A DNA stretch of 64,000 nt. Origin: Arenibacter hampyeongensis (GTDB lineage Bacteria > Bacteroidota > Bacteroidia > Flavobacteriales > Flavobacteriaceae). The notes under the pieces are model-generated. The model was not told the origin of the DNA. It saw only the letters and a list, made by a program, of their open reading frames with translations, and made no database searches. Location of the stretch: contig NZ_PIOB01000006.1 of NCBI RefSeq assembly GCF_002909255.1, positions 1 through 64,000 on the forward strand, written 5' to 3'. This document shows, piece by piece, positions 49,274-58,036 of this stretch; within the stretch, counting starts at the first letter, position 1; the number at the start of each line of letters is the position of its first letter. The position numbers and the translations under genes were made by a program.

Positions 49274-49549
49274 GATTGTCCTAATATACGGCTATAATTA
49301 TTGATTTTAGTGTACCTAAAAAGGGCCATTTTAAGAGACTGCTTGGCAGTGCGCGCTTTATACCAAAAAAAACCTTGACTTTCTATATAACCCCTTGCTA
49401 CTAAATACTCTTGTTAATCTACTTTTGGTGCCAAGACTTTCCTACAAATATTTACCTAGGTAAGAACTATTATTAATTTTCAAGGTGATCTAGTCTAAAA
49501 TGGCTAATTTCAGACGCTAAAATAGAATTACCCTAGTTTACAAAATAAT
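49274..49549. other. Intergenic region between divergent AraC and sialidase genes
   Basis: This AT-rich stretch contains TACCTAGGTA near 49454 (a 10-base palindrome). No gene or repeat family is visible. Promoters for both sides are expected here but no clear TTTG/TAnnTTTG pair was found. Confidence 0.4.
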
Positions 49550-51355
49550 ATGAATTGCACAAACCACAATTACCGCTTCCTTTTTCTGATAATAGCCTTA
49601 TTTTTCATAGGTTGCAAAACTGCTCCTCAGGAAGATTCCGGCAAAGAAATTACTTTACGCCTAACTCCTTCCTCTGATAATCCTAGGAATAGCGAAGGTG
49701 ATTTTATCCAGCTTAAAGATGGGCGAATATTGTTTGTTTATACCCATTTTACGGGTGGAGCGGGGGATCATGCCAAAGCTTATCTGGCAGGGAGGTATTC
49801 CAGTGATGGCGGCCAAACCTGGACACAGGAAGACCTTAGCATTGTACCCAACGAAGGTAGAATGAATGTGATGTCTGTTTCTCTATTACGGCTAAGCGAT
49901 GGAAGTTTGGCCCTTTTTTACATTCGAAAAAACTCCGAAACGGATTGTATACCCTATATGCGCATTTCTACCGATGAGGCAAAAACTTGGAGTGAACCGA
50001 TTAGGTGTATGGAAGACGAAGGATATCATGTTGTAAATAACGACAGATTGCTTCAGTTGCCCAATGGCAGAATCATTTATCCCACGGCACTACACGAGGA
50101 GGTTGAATCCAGTATGACTGCCAATGGAAAGATATATTCCTATTTCTCGGATAATCTAGGGAAAAGTTGGTCAAAATCCATGGAGGTACCCAATCCTAAT
50201 AACGTCGTACTGCAAGAGCCAGGACTAGTGGAATTAGATCATGGAAAAATGATGCTTTTTTGTCGGACAGATGCAGGTGTACAATACTTCTCCTATTCGG
50301 AAGATCAGGGGGAAACCTGGTCACCGATCGTAGCGGGAAATATAAAATCGCCACTTTCCCCAGCTTCGATAGAGCGCATTCCAAAAACAGGGGACTTATT
50401 GTTGGTCTGGAACAACAACTACGAAAATTCAAGAGACGGTGGCTATCGAACTCCATACAACCTTGCCATATCCAAAGATGAGGGAAAAAGTTGGGAGAAG
50501 ATAAAGACCATAGAAAGTGACCCTGATGGATGGTATTGCTATACTGCAATAGAATTCCTTGATAATCATGTGCTCTTGGGGCATTGTGCAGGAGATAGAA
50601 AGGGTGGGCATGGTTTGGCTACTACGCAAATCACCCGCCTTAGTTTAGATTGGATTTATCAGGAGGCTACCGATAATCCCAAAGTGGTATCTGATCAAAA
50701 TGGTAACATCCAATTGGCATCCAAGGACGAAACCGCTCAAATATATTATACACTGGATGGCGCGCTGCCCATACCGGAAAATGCATTGCTATATAACGAA
50801 CCAATTGTCATTGCTAAGAAAGCCTCCTTGCGAATGCAGGCATTTTCTAAGGACAAAACTCCTAGTCAGGTCGTATCCGTTGAAATTGGCACGGACATAT
50901 TTGCAGAGGCGCAACAACTAACGGAGAAGCCGACACCCGGGCTGCATTATAAATATTACAATTAAGAATTAAGCAAGGCGAGAGGCCTTGAAGAAAAGCA
51001 GGAAACATCATCGAGTATAATTCCCCAATTTTCCATAGAAAACAGTGAGCAAACAGAAAATTTCGGTTACGTCTTTGATGGATATATAAGTGTCCCAAAA
51101 GATGGATTATTCACCTTCTTCCTTGAATCCAATGATGGAAGTGTGCTATTCTTGAATGATGACGCGCTCATCGACAATGACGGGGCGCACGGAAATTACG
51201 AAAAAAAGGGCTCTATTTCTTTAAAAGCAGGAATGCATAAAATTTCGCTCAACTATTTCCAGCAGGGCGGTGGACGTAAATTGACCTTATCCTGGCAAAG
51301 TGACGATTTCGAGAAGATGGAAATTCCATCAAATATGCTTTTTCATAGCAATTGA
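49550..51355 (+). pseudogene. Sialidase-type lipoprotein with PA14 domain, interrupted by an in-frame TAA
   Basis: Starts with a lipoprotein signal (LFFIGC, Cys near 22). Five Asp boxes mark a six-bladed sialidase propeller (SSDGGQTW, STDEAKTW, SDNLGKSW, SEDQGETW, SKDEGKSW). A chitobiase-C-terminal-like domain follows (AQIYYTLDGALPIPENALLY). After HYKYYN the frame meets TAA at 50963-50965, yet continues in frame for 129 codons with a typical PA14 domain (FGYVFDGYISVPKDGLFTFF, LESNDGSVLFLNDDALIDND, ISLKAGMHKISLNYFQQGG) to TGA at 51353. A TAT/TAC (Tyr) to TAA change would explain it. The enzyme part (471 residues) is complete and may still act without the glycan-binding PA14. Confidence 0.9.
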
Positions 51356-51401
51356 TTATTTCAAGATACTGTTTATTGCAGTAATTATTCCATCTAAAGA
51401 A

Positions 51402-51502
51402 GGCATAAAAAAATGGATTGGTTACTGCCAATCCGTTGATTTTTAATAACATAAGTTATCTAACGAGAGGGGGTGCGGTCCCCCTACCTCTGGGTTTATA
51501 AA
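51402..51502 (-). repeat. tRNA 3'-half remnant with terminator, copy 3 (most diverged)
   Basis: 51415-51434 holds the hairpin GGATTGG/CCAATCC. 51461-51502 corresponds to the minus-strand 3' half of a tRNA (CGAGAGGGGG, GTCCCCCTACCTCTGGGTTT on the plus strand) as at 57712-57752 and 60853-60894, but with several substitutions, including in the anticodon loop. Read as an old attachment-site remnant marking the left edge of the 51.5-57.6 kb segment. Confidence 0.65.
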
Positions 51503-51586
51503 TTTAAAAAGTAACATACTACTGAGCTATATAAATTATTATTTTCCTTAATTTTGATTTTTAGGCAAAAATGGCCAACCATACCG

Positions 51587-52210
51587 ATGCAGTTCTTAAA
51601 ACATATTATTTTAATATTGGTTCGTAAGACCTCAAGTAATAGTCCTGACCACAAGGATCTTTCCGATGAGGAACTGGTAGCCCGTATCGCCAAAAACAAT
51701 AATTCCCTTTTATTTGGGCTTTTGTACGACCGTTTTAGTAATAAGGTATATAATAAGTGCTGGGCTTTTGTGAAGAATGAGGATGAAGCCAAAGACCTTA
51801 CTCAAGATATTTTTCTGAAACTCTTTTTAAAACTTTCGAGTTTTAAGGGGCAGTCTAAATTTTCTACATGGCTTTATTCTTTCACCTATAATTTTTGCGT
51901 AAATTATGTTAACCGGGATAAGGACAAAAAGATGAGCGATATCTCGGAATCCATAGAGGATCATGATTATTATTTGAGTAATATGGAAGATGTGGATGAA
52001 CAGGAGCTTTTTAATTTAAAGGCCAGTAAACTGGACCAAGCTTTAGAACTCATAGACCCAGAGGACAAGACCATACTGTTATTAAAATATCAGGACGATG
52101 TATCTGTAAAGGAGTTGGGAATACTTTTCGATGCTGGAGAAAGTGCCATAAAAATGAGGTTAAAACGAGCAAAAATAAAGGTTGTAGAAGCACATAATAG
52201 TATAAAATGA
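51587..52210 (+). CDS. ECF-type RNA polymerase sigma factor
   Basis: Read from the ATG at 51587 (an upstream TTG is open but less likely); 207 residues. Region 2 is LLFGLLYDRFSNKVYNKCWA and NEDEAKDLTQDIFLKLFLKL then FKGQSKFSTWLYSFTYNFCV; region 4 is DPEDKTILLLKYQDDVSVKE and LGILFDAGESAIKMRLKRAK. The family directs stress or envelope regulons in Bacteroidota. The stop overlaps the start of a 59-residue protein (ATGA at 52207-52210), so the two are translationally coupled. No classical FecR-type anti-sigma gene is adjacent. It opens a plus-strand module with an MscS channel. Confidence 0.93.
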   Translation: MQFLKHIILILVRKTSSNSPDHKDLSDEELVARIAKNNNSLLFGLLYDRFSNKVYNKCWAFVKNEDEAKDLTQDIFLKLFLKLSSFKGQSKFSTWLYSFTYNFCVNYVNRDKDKKMSDISESIEDHDYYLSNMEDVDEQELFNLKASKLDQALELIDPEDKTILLLKYQDDVSVKELGILFDAGESAIKMRLKRAKIKVVEAHNSIK

Positions 52211-52386
52211 TGGAAAAGAATCCATTTAAGGAGCTGGAAACCCAAGAGGAGGCTCCCAAGGAAATTAAGGAAAAGCTCATGAAAGATGTCGAGGAGTTAA
52301 AACTTTTGATGGATATGGGCTCCCTGTTCTCATTTAATTACGCATCCGTCATTGAAAACTTTCTCAAAACCAAAAAAAAGAAATAG
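52207..52386 (+). CDS. Small acidic-helical protein coupled to the sigma factor (paralogue 1)
   Basis: A 59-residue protein starting at the ATG that overlaps the sigma-factor stop. Sequence blocks NPFKELETQEEAPKEIKEKL, MKDVEELKLLMDMGSLFSF and NYASVIENFLKTKKKK align with those of the 67-residue protein at 52649-52852 (NPFKKL, PKE-PKELKGKVMEDIALLKF, SLFSANYTHALESFFKKRKK). There is no signal peptide or membrane segment. Position and coupling make it a candidate sigma-binding (anti-sigma or co-sigma) protein. That is inference; the family has no name I know. Confidence 0.85.
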   Translation: MMEKNPFKELETQEEAPKEIKEKLMKDVEELKLLMDMGSLFSFNYASVIENFLKTKKKK

Positions 52387-52648
52387 AGGTTGAAAGATCG
52401 TTGTCTTATCGATAAAGTCATTGACAATTTAATCCGCTGAAATAGCTGCTTTGATTCCACTTTTTGGCTGTTTTTCTAATCGAAGCCTAATCAAACGACT
52501 TGGAAAAAAGCGCTTTTTTATACAGAAAAGCGCTTATATCCCCTACGGCTCAAAAAGTTTATGTGACTTTTTAAAATTTTGGTGTCCAAGTAATATAGAT
52601 TATAAAATTGGTTTAAAATTTTTAAACCTAAATTCAGAGTTGGGAACT

Positions 52649-52852
52649 ATGGAAAGAGAAAATCCTTTTAAAAAATTGGGATATCCGCCAAAAGAGGTCC
52701 CAAAGGAACTCAAAGGCAAAGTAATGGAAGACATTGCGCTCCTAAAATTCATTATGGAAAGTGCAAGTCTTTTTTCTGCCAATTATACCCACGCTCTGGA
52801 GAGCTTCTTCAAAAAAAGGAAAAAACAAAAGAAGGATACCAATAACCACTAA
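52649..52852 (+). CDS. Small helical protein, paralogue 2 of the sigma-coupled protein
   Basis: A 67-residue protein read from the ATG at 52649; the longer open frame upstream has no protein-like content. It aligns over its whole length with the 52207-52386 product: NPFKKLGYPPKEVPKELK, VMEDIALLKFIMESASLFSA and NYTHALESFFKKRKKQKK. The C-terminus is very basic. The 262-base gap between the two has AGCGC-centred palindromes near 52510-52535 (AAAAAGCGCTTTTTT) that might be a terminator or a regulatory site. The MscS gene starts 13 bases downstream, so the two are probably co-transcribed. Confidence 0.85.
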   Translation: MERENPFKKLGYPPKEVPKELKGKVMEDIALLKFIMESASLFSANYTHALESFFKKRKKQKKDTNNH

Positions 52853-52865
52853 AAAAATCAAAATT

Positions 52866-53693
52866 ATGGAAACTATTACAACTTGGAAGGACCTAACCAT
52901 TAATTCCCTCAACGAAATGGGGCTTAGTATAATGAAGGCACTGCCAAATATCCTTGGGGCCATCATTATTCTTATTGTTGGCTGGTTAATTACTAGGTTA
53001 ATAGTTTTCGTACTAAAAAGGGTATTACGTTTTATCAAGGTTGATAAACTCACAGAAATAATTAATGAAAAGAGCATCTTTGGGAAGACCGATCTAAAAT
53101 TCAATATCACTACCGTCATCGTCGGATTTGTAAAGTGGATCATGTTCTTAGTCTTTCTTATCGTTGCTGCGGATATTATGGATTGGAAGATCGTATCGGA
53201 AGAAATTGGAAATCTATTACGCTACCTTCCTAAATTATTTAGTGCTATTGCCCTTTTCATGGTAGGTCTTTATATTGCCAGTTTTGTTAGAACGGCGATC
53301 AAGGGTGTTTTTGATTCTTTTGATCTGAATGGAGGTAAGATCATTAGCAATCTAGTATTTTACATTATTGCCATAATCATCACTATTACTGCTTTGAATC
53401 AAGCCGGTATTGATACCGAAATAATCACTAATAACATAACCATTATCCTGGGCGCTTTTTTGGCTGCTATGGCCTTGGCCTTTGGATTGGGTTCACGGGA
53501 AATTATTGGAGACATTCTACGCACATTTTATGTCCGTAAAAATTTTGAGATCGGAGACAAGGTAAATATTGCAGGCACTGAAGGTATTATAGTTTCCATA
53601 GACAGTATTTGCATGACACTTTCCACAGCAAGTGGTAAAACTGTTTTACCCATAAAATACGTTGCTGAAAATAGAATTGAAATTATCGAGTAA
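52866..53693 (+). CDS. MscS-family mechanosensitive channel
   Basis: Read from the ATG at 52866; 275 residues. Membrane helices are IMKALPNILGAIIILIVGWL, KWIMFLVFLIVAADIMDW, LPKLFSAIALFMVGLYIASF, LVFYIIAIIITITALNQAGI and the pore-like IILGAFLAAMALAFGLGSRE, followed by the family beta-domain start RKNFEIGDKVNIAGTEGIIV. The cytoplasmic cage is short, so this belongs to the small five-helix MscS-like group common in Bacteroidota. It likely releases osmolytes on hypo-osmotic shock. Co-transcription with the sigma-factor module suggests envelope-stress control. Confidence 0.92.
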   Translation: METITTWKDLTINSLNEMGLSIMKALPNILGAIIILIVGWLITRLIVFVLKRVLRFIKVDKLTEIINEKSIFGKTDLKFNITTVIVGFVKWIMFLVFLIVAADIMDWKIVSEEIGNLLRYLPKLFSAIALFMVGLYIASFVRTAIKGVFDSFDLNGGKIISNLVFYIIAIIITITALNQAGIDTEIITNNITIILGAFLAAMALAFGLGSREIIGDILRTFYVRKNFEIGDKVNIAGTEGIIVSIDSICMTLSTASGKTVLPIKYVAENRIEIIE

Positions 53694-54015
53694 CAAAAAC
53701 CCTTCAGGTTCTAGTGACTGTACACCTAATCCATCTATTATTTGGAGGTTATTCACGTTGCCAAAAGTGATCCTTGATAATTTTTGGGTACTCAATAATG
53801 CCAAAGGCCGATAAGCAGAAACGAAATGCACACCGTTTAGCCAAAGGCGACATTATTGGAGCGTATCTATTCTAAATTGAATCCCAATATTATTAAGGAA
53901 ATATTATATTTTATCAAGTTTTCTATCTTAAAAAGCCAATAATGTGACTTTGTGAGAAAAGGTGTGTCTTAATTTATGTAACATAAAAAATAGTTACACC
54001 AACTTAAAATTAGAA
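53694..54015. other. Gene-free stretch
   Basis: This region holds no gene or repeat that I can recognise. The last 60 bases before the GIN-domain gene contain TTTATGTAACATAAAAAATA, an imperfect palindrome that may lie in a promoter. Confidence 0.4.
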
Positions 54016-54843
54016 ATGATGAAAAAGAACATAGTCTTCCTAGTATTGTTATTAACCAGTTTAATGGTGTTTTCTCAGAAAAAACCTAAAATAGATGGTA
54101 ACAAGGTCGTTGCTGATATCTTTAAAACACTAGAGGATTTCCATGCTATTGAAATTGCGGACAACCTTGAGGTTAATATAACTCAGACCGCTGATAACGG
54201 ATACCACTTAAAGACCGACGAAAATTTGGTAGATGTAATTAAGTTCGACATTCTGAACGGGGTGCTTAAAATTTATTCGACCTATAACATTAAAAAAAGT
54301 AAAGAATTGACTATCGATCTTACTTTTGTTGACATAGATGCGATTACCTTGACCGGGAACGCTTCCATTACCTCCAAAAATAGATTGACATTTACTGATC
54401 TAATGTTTACCGCTAACGACAATTCTTCGTATGAAATGGATATGCAAGTGGCGTCATCAACCTTCAATTTAGGTCAAAGTAGTAAAGGGGACATTCAGTT
54501 CAAAGGTGACAGAGCTATTATGATATTAAATGATAATGCCTTTCTGAAAGGTGATATCGTTGTAGATCAACTTGATTTAACCGTTAACAATCGTGCGGAT
54601 ATGGATATCACTGGCGACGCCACAGATATGAAACTCACAGCTACTGGATCATCTGATATTAAGGCTAAAAAGTTGAGAGCAACCTATGTGGATCTAAATG
54701 CCTCGAATTCCTCTGACATCTATGTCAATGCCGCCAAGGAATTGAAAATCTACACCAAGGGTAAAAGTTATGTGTATATATATGGCAACCCTGAGATAAA
54801 GGTTGATGGACTTAACGGTAAATCAAAAATCATCAAGAAATAA
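54016..54843 (+). CDS. GIN-domain (DUF2807) secreted protein
   Basis: Read from the first of two ATGs (54016, 54019); 275 residues. The signal peptide is about 1-21 (LVLLLTSLMVFSQ). The mature protein is a right-handed beta-roll of the putative auto-transporter adhesin head type: FHAIEIADNLEVNITQTADN, VDIDAITLTGNASITSKNRL, FNLGQSSKGDIQFKGDRAIM, LDLTVNNRADMDITGDATDM and VDLNASNSSDIYVNAAKELK show the alternating short strands with N, S, D turns. Likely at the outer surface or periplasm; such genes are frequent beside stress regulators in Bacteroidota. It ends in a perfect hairpin terminator. Confidence 0.9.
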   Translation: MMKKNIVFLVLLLTSLMVFSQKKPKIDGNKVVADIFKTLEDFHAIEIADNLEVNITQTADNGYHLKTDENLVDVIKFDILNGVLKIYSTYNIKKSKELTIDLTFVDIDAITLTGNASITSKNRLTFTDLMFTANDNSSYEMDMQVASSTFNLGQSSKGDIQFKGDRAIMILNDNAFLKGDIVVDQLDLTVNNRADMDITGDATDMKLTATGSSDIKAKKLRATYVDLNASNSSDIYVNAAKELKIYTKGKSYVYIYGNPEIKVDGLNGKSKIIKK

Positions 54844-54871
54844 ACAATCTGGTTAAGCTAACTTAAACTAG

Positions 54872-54920
54872 ACAATATTCGGGTGTCTTTTAAAGCGGAG
54901 ATACCCGAATATTGTTTTAA
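54872..54920 (+). terminator. Rho-independent terminator after the GIN-domain gene
   Basis: ACAATATTCGGGT (54872-54884) and ACCCGAATATTGT (54903-54915) form a perfect 13-bp stem with an 18-base loop, followed by TTTTAATAT. It lies 29 bases after the stop codon. Confidence 0.88.
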
Positions 54921-55274
54921 TATATTATTCAAATTGATGCGACTTATTTTGAATAGTTGTTTCAAACCTACTACCATTGACCTAATCCAGGTTATCTATT
55001 GTGGACACAAACAGAAACCTCTTGTCCTAAAACCTTGTATTTATCTTATAATACAAGATAGTAGTACATAAACAGAGTGCTATTAATACTTCCTTGGATT
55101 ATCTATAATCTCGCACTATGGCATATTGGATTTAAGGTAAATGTTGGAATATGTTGCCATTGATTACAATTTCGGCGAAGGAGGATGAAAACTCAAAATC
55201 CATGTTGTAAAAAAAAGTGACCCATACGAGAATTCTGTGTCTAAATTATTAAATAAGTTTAAAACACTATAGCG
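54921..55274. other. Gene-free stretch before the small-protein cluster
   Basis: This AT-rich sequence has TATCTTATAATACAAGATA near 55033-55051 (a short inverted repeat). No coding sequence is recognised. The promoter of the 55275-56219 cluster is expected near its right end. Confidence 0.4.
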
Positions 55275-55511
55275 ATGGAAAAATCTGATTTGGAACTAAG
55301 GCGAGAGTATTTAAGAAAATTGGTGGACATAAAAAACTCCTGTGAAAGCCTTGTAGAAAAAGTGGGCCACCTACAGGTGGATCTTTTTAATCATCCGGAC
55401 AAAGAACTGGAAAAGGTGTTGGATAAATTGAACAACGATTTCTCCAACGATCATGCCTATATTACAAAAGCTTGTGAGGCATATGAAAATAAGGTAGCAG
55501 GGAATAAATAG
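55275..55511 (+). CDS. Small helical protein, function unknown
   Basis: A 78-residue cytoplasmic protein, strongly helical and charged: LELRREYLRKLVDIKNSCES, LVEKVGHLQVDLFNHPDKEL and KVLDKLNNDFSNDHAYITKA. It reads as a helical hairpin or coiled-coil bundle. It heads a short plus-strand cluster with a LapA-like membrane protein and a 147-residue protein. No family recognised. Confidence 0.75.
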   Translation: MEKSDLELRREYLRKLVDIKNSCESLVEKVGHLQVDLFNHPDKELEKVLDKLNNDFSNDHAYITKACEAYENKVAGNK

Positions 55512-55562
55512 TCCTGCTGGTCTTAGAATTATATTTATCTATTACGTATAAACTCAATAATA

Positions 55563-55772
55563 ATGAAATTCAAAACAATTCTGGCCATTCTGTTTGCTGG
55601 GGTAATAGTCATCTTTTCCTTGCAGAATGCGGAAATAACCGATGTCAAATTCCTATTTTGGAAGCTTTCCATGTCTAGAGTACTTATAATACTCGGAAGT
55701 TTCGGAGTAGGGGTACTTGTAGGAATATTAGTGTCAATGAGGAATAAACTGGTCAACACCAAAAAATACTAA
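55563..55772 (+). CDS. LapA/DUF1049-like two-helix membrane protein
   Basis: A 69-residue protein: KTILAILFAGVIVIFSLQNA, then EITDVKFLFWKLSMSRVLII, LGSFGVGVLVGILVSMR and a basic tail. The QNxxxVxxxFxxW...SR/PxxLxxxxxFxxGxxxG pattern is that of LapA-domain (DUF1049) proteins, small inner-membrane proteins that in other bacteria take part in lipopolysaccharide assembly control. Stop and next start are three bases apart, so it is co-translated with the following gene. Confidence 0.88.
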   Translation: MKFKTILAILFAGVIVIFSLQNAEITDVKFLFWKLSMSRVLIILGSFGVGVLVGILVSMRNKLVNTKKY

Positions 55773-55775
55773 ACC

Positions 55776-56219
55776 ATGGCCAAGATTCTAAATGTTGATA
55801 TGCTCGCTATCCCAAATGTAATTAATGTTGGGGATGATGTAAATGATATAACGGTAGTCACCAGAGTGAAATTTCATCCGTTGGATATCAAACTGGAAAT
55901 GCCCTATTGTCTACACCTATTCGTATATGATATCCATGGTCATGTAGATGTCCCTTTGGTTCTTCCCAATTGGGACGAAAGCCAGGTATTAGCAGTGGCA
56001 ATGGACCGTAAGGATGATTTTTTGGGAAAAGAAGTGGTTATGTTAACGGCTTCCGAAGAAGAAATAATCGTTGAGACGCCTATGGCATTGCAATTGGGCC
56101 AGTTTAACAGGGAAATGTCATATACCTCCAGAAAAATTAAGGTGTTTGCCACTATGGCACCAATAGTAGGCCGGGCTTCAAGATACTCGGAACTCTTCAG
56201 TGCCAGATTATCCTATTGA
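55776..56219 (+). CDS. Protein of unknown function, beta-rich
   Basis: A 147-residue cytoplasmic protein with no signal peptide. Alternating strands are visible (ITVVTRVKFHPLDIKLEMPY, CLHLFVYDIHGHVDVPLVLP, KEVVMLTASEEEIIVETPM, YTSRKIKVFATMAPIVGRAS). It reads like a C2- or Ig-like beta-sandwich. Directly co-transcribed with the LapA-like gene. I do not recognise the family; homologues in similar stress islands would be the first thing to look for. Confidence 0.75.
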   Translation: MAKILNVDMLAIPNVINVGDDVNDITVVTRVKFHPLDIKLEMPYCLHLFVYDIHGHVDVPLVLPNWDESQVLAVAMDRKDDFLGKEVVMLTASEEEIIVETPMALQLGQFNREMSYTSRKIKVFATMAPIVGRASRYSELFSARLSY

Positions 56220-56314
56220 TTTATAAAAAAAACTGGTAAGACGACGGCTAATTTTTTAAATAAGGCCTACCATTAATTAAAGAATAGGTTCAATTGCCAA
56301 AAAACAATTAAGTT

Positions 56315-56731
56315 ATGCAAAATAGAACATCCTCTTTGGAACACGAGAACAATTTGGCACATTTTACGGCTATGGTTTACATGGCCCAGGTTGATGGTCA
56401 AATTAAAAAGGAAGAGATTGCCTTGTTAAAACTTTTTGCGGATAAAATGGGGCTAGGACTACAGGAATATGAATATATTATTTCAAATCCTTCCAGACCG
56501 TCAGTGTCCCCTTCAACATCTACTGGGAGAAGATTAAGACGCATTTTCGATATGTTCAAAATAGTTTTTGCCAATCATAACATGAATGGAAAGGAACGTT
56601 TGTTCCTTTATCGCTATGCCCTACAAATAGGTTTCTGTAAGAACAACGCCAGAAAGGTAATTGATAAATCAACAGCTATGTTTACTGGAAATTTTGAATT
56701 TGAAGACTATAACGACTTTGTCAAGAGATAA
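56315..56731 (+). CDS. TerB-like (tellurite-resistance family) protein
   Basis: A 138-residue helical protein. HFTAMVYMAQVDGQIKKEEI and ALLKLFADKMGLGLQEYEYI carry the TerB/DjlA-N motif (VYMAQxDGxIxxxEI), where the Asp and Glu residues bind divalent metal in TerB. The second half (NGKERLFLYRYALQIGFCKN, NARKVIDKST) completes the bundle. It ends the plus-strand stress module, with a terminator shared with the convergent 57159 gene. The role is presumed membrane- or stress-related, as in Ter systems; no other Ter gene is present. Confidence 0.85.
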   Translation: MQNRTSSLEHENNLAHFTAMVYMAQVDGQIKKEEIALLKLFADKMGLGLQEYEYIISNPSRPSVSPSTSTGRRLRRIFDMFKIVFANHNMNGKERLFLYRYALQIGFCKNNARKVIDKSTAMFTGNFEFEDYNDFVKR

Positions 56732-56775
56732 TAGTTTTGTAAATAACATGAAATTGGAATGTCTCCAAATAATTA

Positions 56776-56800
56776 AAGCCCAGACTAGTGGTCCGGGCTT
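56776..56800. terminator. Bidirectional terminator
   Basis: AAGCCCAGAC (56776-56785) pairs with GTCCGGGCTT (56791-56800) with one mismatch and a 5-base loop, preceded by A-rich and followed by T-rich sequence. It lies between the convergent TerB-like gene and the disrupted 56824-57159 gene. Confidence 0.8.
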
Positions 56801-56823
56801 CTATATTTAACTAATTACCGTAG

Positions 56824-57159
56824 TTAGTCGTCAATATCATTTTCCTCTTCATTGTCCAGCAATTCCAACGCTATAATCGTCATTTGTTTTTTACCCTTTA
56901 TTATTTCCATGTTATAGGTAATCCTGAACATTTAACGGATATAGACGCTGTTGGAAAGATCAAATTCCTTCAGCACTTTAGGTCTTACAATATTAAATAA
57001 CATTGCGCCTTGATCCAGGTCATTGGTAAAATAATACCCCTGGGTAGAACTTCCGGTATAGGTAGCCACGGCGATCTTGGTCACGCTTTTTTGCTTTTTT
57101 GTCTGAGCAACACCAATACTTACGGTAAATAACATTGCAATTATCAATACATATTTCAT
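56824..57159 (-). pseudogene. Small secreted-protein gene with an in-frame TAA
   Basis: From 57159 the frame gives a signal peptide (MKYVLIIAMLFTVSIGVAQ) and VTKIAVATYTGSSTQGYYFT, ending at TAA (56932-56934) after LSNSVYIR. It continues in the same frame with MFRITYNMEIIKGKKQMTII and ALELLDNEEENDIDD to a TAA at 56824, 36 codons later. The continuation looks genuine, so the parent protein was about 111 residues. A re-initiation at the ATG right after the stop is conceivable. Family unknown. Confidence 0.75.
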
Positions 57160-57593
57160 TGTTTCATTTTTTAAGGATTTAACTCATGTTATAATTTAGG
57201 ACACCATTTTTTTTTAAAGTCACTTTATTGGACTACTAAAATGGATATTAAAAGAGGCGGCCTTTCCTTTATGCGAAAATTTTTATTGGTCTGTCCTGTT
57301 TTTAGTCTCTTTTGGTAGAGAAATTGGTAATCATAGTAGGTCAGATTTTCCTTTGTACTAGTAATTAAAAGAAATTGGACATAGTTTTCTACAGAGGCTA
57401 AGTCCAATTAAGAACAGTAATTCGTCTCATAACCAAGTATTTTTACCAAATTTAACTCCTCCAACAAGCTCTAAAATAAAGGAGTATAGCTTTAAGTCTT
57501 TGTAAAATTCTTTGCCTGGTGGGGTAGGGGGATTTTGTTATTAGAGCTGGCACAAAAATTTTCAGATGTACCCTTTCCCTAGGCTCCTTTACA
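57160..57593. other. Gene-free stretch left of the second attachment repeat
   Basis: A 60-codon minus-strand open frame (57225-57407) has no start context or recognisable motif and is not supported. The remainder is AT-rich with no repeat until the att-like copy at 57594. Confidence 0.4.
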
Positions 57594-57752
57594 ATTAGTT
57601 TTCTAAATCGTGTTCACTTATGTGTCCAAAAGCAATGATAGGGCTGGAATTGGGCATAAAAAAACGGATTGGTTACTACCAATCCGTTGATTTTTAAAAA
57701 CTTAAGTTTTGTTGCGAGAGTGGGCACGATCCCCCGACCATCGGGTTATGAA
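57594..57752 (-). repeat. tRNA 3'-half remnant with terminator, copy 2 (att-like)
   Basis: About 159 bases match 60736-60894 with scattered substitutions: TTCTAAATCGTGTTCACTT, GGGCTGGAATTGGGCATAAA, a perfect hairpin AACGGATTGG/CCAATCCGTT (57663-57688), then 57712-57752. On the minus strand the last part reads TTCATAACCCGATGG, TCGGGGGATCGTGCCC and ACTCTCGC: anticodon loop with CAT, variable region, T arm and 3' acceptor strand of a tRNA, followed by its terminator. The 5' half of the tRNA is absent. A further partial copy of the outer repeat is at 57784-57845. Confidence 0.8.
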
Positions 57753-58036
57753 TTCATGCTTATTTTTTAAAATTCCCTATTTACAGGGATTCCCAGATGC
57801 TAATTTATAAAAACGTGTTCCAAAACGTGTTCAGTTTTGTGTTTACTACTGTTATTAATAATTTTAAAGCAAATTAGTTGGATTATTGTAGTTAAACTAT
57901 TGTTTTGGAAACAAAATGTTTCTAGTTAATATTACTACCATTTTTATCTTCAAGAAATACAACGGATTATAGCAAGTCACCATCTCTACGAGGTACGAGC
58001 AACTATGCGTCCATACTTATTGTTATGTGCTTTTTC

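Noticed and set aside
57225-57407. A 60-codon minus-strand open frame
   Set aside because: No family resemblance, no signal peptide and no operon context; probably chance.
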